Origin: Comamonadaceae bacterium
Lineage (GTDB): Bacteria > Pseudomonadota > Gammaproteobacteria > Burkholderiales > Burkholderiaceae_C
Direction: 5' to 3'
Assembly (NCBI GenBank): GCA_947454695.1
Contig: CANGMW010000190.1
Location: 1 to 5,349, forward strand
Length of the DNA: 5,349 bases
Shown here: piece by piece, positions 1 to 4,794 of the stretch
Layout of the letters: each line of letters opens with the position of its first letter
Position numbering within the stretch: position 1 is the first letter of the stretch
Translations under genes and position numbers: made by a program
The notes under the pieces: generated by a model
The model's input: the letters and a program-made list of their open reading frames with translations, nothing else
Told to the model about the DNA's origin: nothing
Database searches by the model: none

Positions 1-804
1 CTTGGGTGGGTTGAAACCCACGCCCACGCCCACCGAAGTGCCGGTGGCGATGATGTCGCCGGGCAGCAGGGTCATGGCCGCGGACATGGTTTCGATCAGG
101 GTGGGTACATCGAAAATCAGCTGCGAGATATGGGCGTTCTGGCGCTGTTCGCCATTGACCCAAGTCTGCATGCGCATGTCGGCGGGCGCTTCGTCGCGGC
201 TGGTCATCCAGGGGCCGAGCGGGCAAAAACCGTCCAGCGATTTACCCAGGAACCACTGCGCGTGGTTTTTCTGCAGGTCGCGCGCGGTCACATCGTTCAG
301 CGCCACAAAGCCCCACACCTTGCTCATGGCGTCGGCCTTGCGCACATGGCGGCAGGTCTGGCCGATCACCACACCGATCTCGCCTTCATAGTCCACCGAG
401 CTGGTGTGCTGGGGATTGAAGTACACCGGGTCGTTGGGGCCGTTCAGGGTGTGCGTGGCTTTGGTGAAGATTTGCGGGAAGGCGGGGATGGCCGAGGCCG
501 CACCGCTGGTGGCATTGAAGCCGCTCTTGTCAAACTCCAGCGCATGGTCGTGGTAGTTTTTGCCGACCGCAAACGGGTTGCGCAGGAAAGCGCTGAGGGG
601 GGCCAGAAACTTGGCCTGCGCCATGGACACCCGCTCGGTCACCGCGGCTTGCAGCGCAGCGGCTGTCACGCCTTGCTCGATGATGGCCAGCACCGGGTTG
701 GGGTGCTCAGCCAAGGCGCCACCAATCAAAGACAGCGATTGAGCGGCTTCATCCACCAAGGCCAGACGAACCTGGCCAGCGACTTCAACACGTGCGACTT
801 TCAT
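1..804 (-). CDS. Fumarylacetoacetate hydrolase (FAH) family protein, 3' end cut by window
   Basis: Reading from the ATG at 804 gives 268 uninterrupted codons to the window edge with no stop, so the C-terminus is missing, probably by a short stretch since relatives are roughly 280 residues. The catalytic fold is clear. GKNYHDHALE (81-90) carries a His87/Glu90 pair matching the lid His/Glu of FAHD1-type enzymes. YEGEIGVVIG (139-148) and NDVTARD (170-176) supply the metal ligands Glu140, Glu142 and Asp171. GKSLDGFCPLGPW (187-199) and PGDIIATGTSVG (248-259) are further family motifs. Such enzymes are cytoplasmic, Mg/Mn-dependent, and hydrolyse or decarboxylate acylpyruvates and related products of aromatic-ring catabolism. 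The exact substrate cannot be read from the sequence. The start is supported by GGAG at 813-810, five bases before the ATG. The gene follows a strong terminator and is probably not part of the copper operon upstream. Confidence 0.9.
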   Translation of the reverse strand, partial: MKVARVEVAGQVRLALVDEAAQSLSLIGGALAEHPNPVLAIIEQGVTAAALQAAVTERVSMAQAKFLAPLSAFLRNPFAVGKNYHDHALEFDKSGFNATSGAASAIPAFPQIFTKATHTLNGPNDPVYFNPQHTSSVDYEGEIGVVIGQTCRHVRKADAMSKVWGFVALNDVTARDLQKNHAQWFLGKSLDGFCPLGPWMTSRDEAPADMRMQTWVNGEQRQNAHISQLIFDVPTLIETMSAAMTLLPGDIIATGTSVGVGVGFNPPK

Positions 805-813
805 GCGATCTCC

Positions 814-846
814 AAAATAAAAATTGCAACCCGGTGGGGTTGCAAT
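814..846 (-). terminator. Rho-independent terminator ending the copper operon
   Basis: A perfect 10-bp inverted repeat (823-832 with 837-846) encloses a 4-base loop (833-836). On the minus strand the hairpin is followed directly by TTTTATTTT (822-814). There is no T-tract on the other side, so it acts only on minus-strand transcription. It lies 32 bases after the PCu(A)C stop codon and ends next to the Shine-Dalgarno of the FAH gene. It should stop readthrough from the copper genes; it may also sit inside the 5' leader of the FAH transcript. Confidence 0.85.
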
Positions 847-864
847 AGGTTGGCTGTTCGCAAA

Positions 865-870
865 ATTATA
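865..870 (-). promoter_or_regulatory. Candidate -10 element (TATAAT) ahead of the FAH gene
   Basis: A perfect sigma-70 -10 hexamer lies on the minus strand at 870-865, in the gap between the PCu(A)C stop and the FAH start. No good -35 hexamer is seen at 16-18 bases; the best at 18 bases is TGCGCA, 3 of 6. If used, transcription would start near 858, upstream of the terminator hairpin, which would then lie in the FAH leader. A chance match in an AT-rich gap is possible. Confidence 0.35.
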
Positions 871-878
871 GGTTCGCT

Positions 879-1367
879 TCAGTGACCGTGCGCATGCGCG
901 GGCGCTTGTCCCTGCGCGCCGTTGGGCGAGACAGTGGCCACCGGCAACTTGATCTCGAGCTTGCTTTGTACGCCCTTGGCATCCACAAAGACCAGCGTCA
1001 TGGGCACGGTGCTGTCTTTGGGCAAAGCCGCTTTCAAGTCCATCAACATGACGTGGTAGCCACCGGGTTTGAGCTCCACCGCTTTGCCGGCCGGCAGCTC
1101 CAACGCGGGCACGGCACGCATCTTCATCACATCGCCTTCCATTTTCATTTCATGGACCTCGCTCACACCGGCCACCGGCGAGCTGGCTGAGACCAGCTTG
1201 ACGCCGTTTTTAGCGGTGAGCGTCATAAAGGCGCCGGTGGCCTTTTGGCCTTGCACCGAGGTGCGCACCCAAGCGTCTTTGACTTCAACGCTTTGGGCCA
1301 GCACCACGCTACCGCTGCTCAGTGCAAGCGCTGCGACGAGGAGGGGGCGAAAAATCAGGGGGGTCAT
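879..1367 (-). CDS. Periplasmic copper chaperone, PCu(A)C family
   Basis: The product is 162 residues. A signal peptide covers about 1-24 (hydrophobic core LLVAALAL, likely cleavage VVLA|QS). The mature domain has the full PCu(A)C copper motif with exact spacing: His72, ten residues, Met83, 21 residues, His105-Val-Met107, with the typical PGGYHVMLM stretch at 101-109. Family members bind Cu(I) in the periplasm and are known to deliver copper to cytochrome oxidase assembly, especially the CuA site. A short His-rich tail (HAHGH, 158-162) may add copper binding. The start at 1367 is preferred over the in-frame ATG at 1382 because AAAGGA (1379-1374) stands six bases before it, whereas the upstream ATG is preceded by CATTCCCC with no ribosome site. 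It is the last gene of the copper operon, 39 bases after the YcnI-like gene and just before a terminator. Confidence 0.93.
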   Translation of the reverse strand: MTPLIFRPLLVAALALSSGSVVLAQSVEVKDAWVRTSVQGQKATGAFMTLTAKNGVKLVSASSPVAGVSEVHEMKMEGDVMKMRAVPALELPAGKAVELKPGGYHVMLMDLKAALPKDSTVPMTLVFVDAKGVQSKLEIKLPVATVSPNGAQGQAPAHAHGH

Positions 1368-1373
1368 GGAGAG

Positions 1374-1379
1374 TCCTTT
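1374..1379 (-). promoter_or_regulatory. Shine-Dalgarno deciding the PCu(A)C start
   Basis: AAAGGA on the minus strand lies six bases before the ATG at 1367 and inside the five extra codons of the longer reading from 1382. Its spacing favours the shorter protein, whose signal peptide is also the more compact. Confidence 0.7.
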
Positions 1380-1406
1380 CATGGGGAATGTCTTGATTGA
1401 TGAGTG

Positions 1407-1946
1407 TCAGTGTTGATGTTGAACCGATTCGGAGGGCAGAACTTCCAACAGTGCAGCGGGCGATTTCAAGCCACGCGTCGAGGTGCCGGCCTCGGGGATT
1501 TGCGCCCAGTCCAGAAAGCCCTGCTCACAGGTTTGCAAGACTCTGAACCACACTGGCCCGGCTTGGGCGGTGAGTTGGCCACGCAGCACATACTCATCAA
1601 AATAAGCGTCGGGCAAGGCGTTCTCGCGGCTCGCGGCGGTCCAGGTGATCTCCACCACATCGCTCTCGATGCGCTTGCCGTGGCTGGTGTAGGGCTTGGC
1701 CAGTGGGGCACTGCGGGTGCTGAGCACCCAGCCCGGCTTGGGCATGGGTTTGGCGCCCTGCAGGCCGTCGGGAATGAATACTTTGACCGCCGTGGTCGAA
1801 GAGCCACTGCACCCATGGCCGACCCGCAAGCTGGCCTTGTAATAAGTGCCGGCCAAGGCCACCGGCTCGTCCAGCACCACGTGCGCCTGCGCGGCAACAG
1901 CGAAAAGTGCGCCAAGGACCCCGAAGTTTTTCAAACCAAGTTTCAT
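1407..1946 (-). CDS. YcnI-like (DUF1775) exported copper-binding protein
   Basis: The product is 179 residues with a clean signal peptide (MKLGLKNFGVLGALFAVAAQA, cleavage after Ala21), giving a mature protein that begins His22-Val-Val-Leu-Asp-Glu-Pro. The segment GTYYKASLRVGHGCSGSSTTAVKV, taken with FIPDGL and KPMPKPGW (66-73), is typical of proteobacterial DUF1775 domains. In Bacillus YcnI the mature N-terminal His and a conserved Trp form a copper site; His22 and probably Trp147 in DWAQIP are the candidates here. Cys46 and Cys140 could form a disulfide. The tail ends HQH. There is no obvious C-terminal membrane anchor, unlike Gram-positive YcnI, so the protein is probably soluble in the periplasm. 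A longer reading from an ATG at 1985 adds 13 residues and overlaps the receptor stop codon, but it would put a charged extension before the signal peptide. Neither start has a strong Shine-Dalgarno. The gene starts 26 bases after the receptor stop. Confidence 0.9.
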   Translation of the reverse strand: MKLGLKNFGVLGALFAVAAQAHVVLDEPVALAGTYYKASLRVGHGCSGSSTTAVKVFIPDGLQGAKPMPKPGWVLSTRSAPLAKPYTSHGKRIESDVVEITWTAASRENALPDAYFDEYVLRGQLTAQAGPVWFRVLQTCEQGFLDWAQIPEAGTSTRGLKSPAALLEVLPSESVQHQH

Positions 1947-1966
1947 GTGAAGTCGCTTTCTTTGAA

Positions 1967-1976
1967 TTGAATTCAA
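1967..1976. repeat. 10-bp perfect palindrome at the receptor/YcnI junction
   Basis: TTGAATTCAA overlaps the receptor stop codon and the start of the 26-base gap before the YcnI-like gene. It is AT-rich in a GC-rich region. It may be a weak RNA stem or simply chance; no T-tract follows, so it is not a terminator. Confidence 0.3.
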
Positions 1977-4336
1977 TACGTCCATTTCAGCTCAGCCGTG
2001 TAGTTGCGCTGGGGATAAGGATGGAAATTCCAGTATTGGTAATTGTTCAGGTTGTCGATGCCGAAAGACGCCACCCAATGGCGGTCAACGCGGTAGCGCA
2101 CCCGCACATCGGCGGTGAGGTACTCGCTCACGCCCATGTAGGTGTAGCCGTTCACATCCGCATTGTTGAGGGTACGGAACTGCGGACCACTGTAGCGGAT
2201 GGCGCCGGCCACCTGCCACTGCGCGTCCACCTTGTAGTCGGCCAGCACCGAGGCGCGCCAGACCGGGATATTGGGTTGCATTTTGCCGATGGTGTCGCCT
2301 GCATTGGTGACATAGCCGGCGTTGTCCACAATTTTCGAGTCGGCAAAGGTCAAGCTGGCCCACAGGTCCAGGCCACGGGTCAGCACGTCGGTGCCGTTGT
2401 AGACCACTTCCGCCCCTTTGGTGAGGATGCGGTCCACATTGCCCACGCGCGAGACGGTGGTGTTGTCGGGCGCGGTGGTGTACTGGCTGTAAATCGAGTC
2501 CTTGGTTTCTTCTGCGAACACGGTCAGGCGCAAGAGACCCTTGTCCGTCGCCTTTTCAACGCTGAACTCGCTCGTCCAGGATTTTTCGGCCTTGAGGTTG
2601 GGGTCGTTGATGTACTGCGACGTGGCGGTGGTGGTGGCGCCGTACAACTCGCTGAGCGTGGGCATGCGCACGGCCCGACCCAGCGACGCTTTGAAGGTGG
2701 TGTCAGGCAAGTACTGGTGCGCCAGCGCCAGCTTGGGCGAGAGGTAGAACTCCTCACGCCGCTCGTAGTTTTGCGTCTGACTGTTGTTGCTGTACGTGGT
2801 GGAGGCATCCAACGCCGACCACTGCTCGGCACGCAAACCCAGCACAGTTTTCCAGCGCGGTGCAAACGCCCAGGTGTCTTGTGCATAGGCGCTTTGCAAA
2901 CGGGTCTTGCCGGCAATCTGGCTGGCCAGTGCGTCCGCGCCATCCGTGATCCAGTTGTTCGTGATGTTGGACACCTGGTACTTGAGCTGGCCGCTGTCTT
3001 GCTGCACGCCCATGTCCACAATGTGCGCGCCCTGGATGCCCTCGGGACGCCAGGTCGCCTTGGCCGCCAGCGTGTTCCAGCCGGAGCCCCGGCCATCGGC
3101 GAGCGTGCCTGCGCCGCCAGCCACCGCGCCAGGTAAGGCACCCGAGCTCGTTGCGCTGTTGGCGCGTTTCTCGTCCTTCACATAGTCGTACAGGCTGGCC
3201 AGCAGCTCCCAGTCCCACGCGCTTTGCGTGTGGGTTTTGAGTGAGACGCCGTGCATGGCGTGCAGCAAAGACTCGTTGCTCATGCCAAAGGAGGGCAGCG
3301 TGTATTTTTTGCCGTCAATACTGACGTCCCCGGTGTAGACCGTTTGGCCTGAAGCGTCTTTCAAATAACTCACCGGCCGGTTCTGCGAGGTGTTTTGCCA
3401 CAGCCCCAGCTGGTAGGTGGCTTGCAGGGTCGAGGTGATGTCGTAAGCCAGCTTGAGTTTGCTGTGGTCCTGAATCGCGTGGTACTGCGTGCCCGTACCC
3501 ACCACATAGATCGGCGCGTTGCTGGTGTTGCGGTCCGGCACCGCGCCGCTCACCACCGCTTGGGTGGTGGCTGCGGTGTTGCCCTTGGTCAGCGTGCCAA
3601 ACGTCAGGGGCTGGCCGTTGCTGTCGGTGCGGTCGGCTGCCAGGAACCAGGACCAGTCACCTGCTTTGTTGCCCAGCGTGAAGCCGCCTTGCGTGGCACC
3701 AAAGTTGTCGCTGGTGTTGTACATCTGAAAGGGCTGCAGGTTGTTGGCCAGCTTGACCGTGGCCTCAAAGGCCTGCGGCATGCGCGTCACATAGTCCACC
3801 ACCGCACCCACCGAGTTGCCGGGGTAAGCCGCTGAGAAGGGGCCGTACATCACGTCGACGCGCTCAATTTCTTCGGGGTTGACCATGTTCCAGCGCGGCG
3901 CGTAGGTCAAGGTGCTCACCCCCGAGCCCAAAAGGTTGGACAGGGCCATGCCGTCGGCGTACACCATGGAGCGCGGGCTGTTGCTGGTGCCCGAGGCGCG
4001 GCTGGAGAGCATGGCGTGGTTGTAGTCGCCGATGTAGCGCTTGCGCACCAAAAGGCTGGGGAAATATTTCAACGCGTCTTCGCTGTCAAAAGCGGTGACG
4101 GTGTTGTCGATCTGCTCGCGCGTCACCCCTTCGATGGTGGTGGGGATCTGCGTGGGCAGCGAGGTGGGTTGCCCGCTGCTCACCGTGACCACGCCTAAGG
4201 ATTTGACGGGCGCGTTAGGTTGGGTGGCACTTTGCGCGGCAGGGACAGACTGGGCCTGCACGACCGTCCCCAGCATCAAGCCAGAGACGATGGCCCAGGC
4301 AGCGCAAGGGATGATGACCGGTGATGACGTTCTCAT
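1973..4336 (-). CDS. TonB-dependent outer-membrane receptor, probable copper transporter
   Basis: The product is 787 residues, within the usual range for the family. A signal peptide covers about 1-28 (likely cleavage VVQA|QS). A TonB-box-like stretch (VVTVSS, 49-54) precedes the plug domain at about 65-188, recognisable by VTREQID, the DALKYFPSLLVRKR segment, SMVYADGM, and PEEIERVDVMYGPFSAAYPGNSVGAVVDYVTR. The remainder is the 22-strand barrel, with receptor hallmarks GRAVRMPTLSELYG (553-566), NLKAEKSWTSEF (580-591) and the terminal strand FGIDNLNNYQYW to the aromatic C-terminal Tyr787. It imports a ligand across the outer membrane using TonB energy. Copper as ligand is inferred from the flanking CruR-like, YcnI-like and PCu(A)C genes and from the resemblance to the Bordetella bfrG operon. 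The mature protein has no cysteine; HAM (107-109) in the plug and HAMH (359-362) in the barrel are possible metal ligands. The start has GGAGAG (4346-4341) four bases before the ATG. Confidence 0.92.
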   Translation of the reverse strand: MRTSSPVIIPCAAWAIVSGLMLGTVVQAQSVPAAQSATQPNAPVKSLGVVTVSSGQPTSLPTQIPTTIEGVTREQIDNTVTAFDSEDALKYFPSLLVRKRYIGDYNHAMLSSRASGTSNSPRSMVYADGMALSNLLGSGVSTLTYAPRWNMVNPEEIERVDVMYGPFSAAYPGNSVGAVVDYVTRMPQAFEATVKLANNLQPFQMYNTSDNFGATQGGFTLGNKAGDWSWFLAADRTDSNGQPLTFGTLTKGNTAATTQAVVSGAVPDRNTSNAPIYVVGTGTQYHAIQDHSKLKLAYDITSTLQATYQLGLWQNTSQNRPVSYLKDASGQTVYTGDVSIDGKKYTLPSFGMSNESLLHAMHGVSLKTHTQSAWDWELLASLYDYVKDEKRANSATSSGALPGAVAGGAGTLADGRGSGWNTLAAKATWRPEGIQGAHIVDMGVQQDSGQLKYQVSNITNNWITDGADALASQIAGKTRLQSAYAQDTWAFAPRWKTVLGLRAEQWSALDASTTYSNNSQTQNYERREEFYLSPKLALAHQYLPDTTFKASLGRAVRMPTLSELYGATTTATSQYINDPNLKAEKSWTSEFSVEKATDKGLLRLTVFAEETKDSIYSQYTTAPDNTTVSRVGNVDRILTKGAEVVYNGTDVLTRGLDLWASLTFADSKIVDNAGYVTNAGDTIGKMQPNIPVWRASVLADYKVDAQWQVAGAIRYSGPQFRTLNNADVNGYTYMGVSEYLTADVRVRYRVDRHWVASFGIDNLNNYQYWNFHPYPQRNYTAELKWTY

Positions 4337-4340
4337 TCAA

Positions 4341-4417
4341 CTCTCCAAAAAACTCAAGACACACGAACGCGCAAGCACCCGGTGCTGCGTCGTTCAAGAC
4401 AGGAAGTTTCAGGAGAG
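4341..4417 (-). promoter_or_regulatory. Predicted RNA stem sequestering the receptor ribosome-binding site
   Basis: On the minus-strand RNA, the receptor Shine-Dalgarno GGAGAG (4346-4341) is perfectly complementary to CUCUCC (4417-4412), the last two sense codons of the upstream cruR-like gene. The pairing continues through the cruR stop codon: 4355-4347 against 4403-4411 gives seven more pairs (two G-U) with two single mismatches, so 13 of 15 positions pair. Within the loop, 4370-4389 forms a second hairpin of eight pairs with one bulged base and a 3-base loop. The design suits control by ribosome position: a ribosome held at the cruR C-terminus would block the 5' arm and expose the receptor start. 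The base complementarity is read directly; folding and function are inferred. Confidence 0.55.
4370..4389 (-). repeat. Hairpin in the cruR-receptor gap
   Basis: Five perfect pairs (4374-4378 with 4382-4386) around a 3-base loop extend by three more (4370-4372 with 4387-4389) past a bulged base at 4373. On the minus strand no T-tract follows directly; the nearest, six T at 4352-4347, starts 17 bases after the stem and leads into the Shine-Dalgarno. It is therefore not a classical intrinsic terminator, but it could pause polymerase or close the loop of the larger stem. Confidence 0.5.
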
Positions 4418-4765
4418 GGAAGGAGGCCCGCGCGCCGGCAAGGGCGCTGCGGTGGCGGCCGCGAGACGGGCCGCCGGTATGCTTTGCAGCACATAGGCCA
4501 GCACCTGCTGTGGTGCGGCGCTGAGCTGCACCACCGGGGGTGGTGCGGTGCCGGTCATGCACAAGGGGCAGTCCAGCGTGTTGCCGGTCAGCTCTTGCGC
4601 GCCGTCATCGCTGATGACCAGCAATTTCATCGAACCCGAGGCCGAGCAAACCATCTCGATGGATTGCGGCTTGACGATGGGCGACGCGATGGCCACCCCC
4701 AGCGCGAGCGCAAACCACACCAGCACAAAGCGGGTGAGGAGGTGGGCGCGGCGCAGGGTTTGCAT
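4409..4765 (-). CDS. cruR: CruR-like copper-responsive leader protein (DUF2946)
   Basis: The product is 118 residues with an N-terminal hydrophobic segment (about 13-28) after a basic start (RRAHLLTR), suggesting membrane targeting during synthesis. CPLC (66-69) is the CXXC motif expected of DUF2946, with a further Cys at 40. The C-terminus is PARGPPSLS, with Arg112-Gly-Pro-Pro115. In Bordetella pertussis the DUF2946 protein CruR is an upstream ORF before the TonB-dependent transporter gene bfrG: copper sensed by the nascent CXXC relieves translation arrest at a C-terminal RAPP motif, and Rho then terminates transcription before bfrG. The same order, the CXXC and a near-identical arrest motif are present here, 72 bases before a TonB receptor gene, so the same role is likely. 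The symbol is by analogy. No Shine-Dalgarno is seen before the ATG; see the promoter at 4774-4782. The crotonase gene ends only 29 bases upstream. Confidence 0.82.
   Translation of the reverse strand: MQTLRRAHLLTRFVLVWFALALGVAIASPIVKPQSIEMVCSASGSMKLLVISDDGAQELTGNTLDCPLCMTGTAPPPVVQLSAAPQQVLAYVLQSIPAARLAAATAAPLPARGPPSLS
4411..4426 (-). promoter_or_regulatory. Pyrimidine tract at the cruR 3' end, possible Rho-loading region
   Basis: The minus strand has 16 consecutive pyrimidines (CCTCCTTCCCTCTCCT) from the Pro-Pro codons to the first base of the cruR stop, followed by a C/T-biased stretch to about 4395. C-rich, G-poor RNA is what Rho binds, and termination between cruR and the transporter gene is known in Bordetella. 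The same tract holds the anti-Shine-Dalgarno-like CCTCCT and the CTCTCC arm of the stem. A Rho site cannot be proved from sequence alone. Confidence 0.35.
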
Positions 4766-4773
4766 GGGCCGTG

Positions 4774-4782
4774 ATTATCGCA
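4774..4782 (-). promoter_or_regulatory. Candidate extended -10 promoter for the copper operon
   Basis: TGCGATAAT on the minus strand matches an extended -10 (TGN followed by a 5-of-6 hexamer). Its last base is nine positions before the A of the cruR ATG at 4765, which would put the transcription start 1-3 bases before the ATG and give a nearly leaderless mRNA. No convincing -35 is seen at 16-18 bases, which extended -10 promoters can tolerate. Lack of a Shine-Dalgarno before the ATG agrees with leaderless initiation. A promoter further upstream inside the crotonase gene is the alternative. Confidence 0.42.
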
Positions 4783-4794
4783 TTCAGCGTTTCA

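Noticed and set aside
130..885. Plus-strand open frame of 251 codons near the window start
   Set aside because: It lies opposite the FAH family gene and runs through the terminator hairpin; no recognisable motif or ribosome site.
1365..1382. Longer PCu(A)C start at 1382
   Set aside because: No Shine-Dalgarno before it, while the ATG at 1367 has AAAGGA at proper spacing.
1907..3136. Long plus-strand open frame of 409 codons opposite the receptor gene
   Set aside because: It is antisense to a clear TonB receptor with signal peptide, plug and barrel motifs. Its translation is low-complexity Val/Gly/Arg/His-rich with no domain, typical of antisense frames in GC-rich DNA.
2524..3218. Minus-strand open frames (up to 205 codons) in other phases within the receptor gene
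   Set aside because: Arg/Pro/Ser/Ala-rich out-of-frame translations of the receptor sequence, with no family features.
3551..3569. 7-bp inverted repeat with a 5-base loop inside the receptor gene
   Set aside because: Within coding sequence, no T-tract on either strand; explained by Thr/Val-type codons and GC-rich composition.
4370..4389. Hairpin in the gap as an intrinsic terminator
   Set aside because: The T-run comes 17 bases after the stem and belongs to the receptor ribosome-site leader, so it does not fit a Rho-independent terminator.
4215..4562. Minus-strand open frame of 115 codons spanning the cruR-receptor gap
   Set aside because: It overlaps both the DUF2946 gene and the receptor signal peptide in another frame and shows no motif or start signal.
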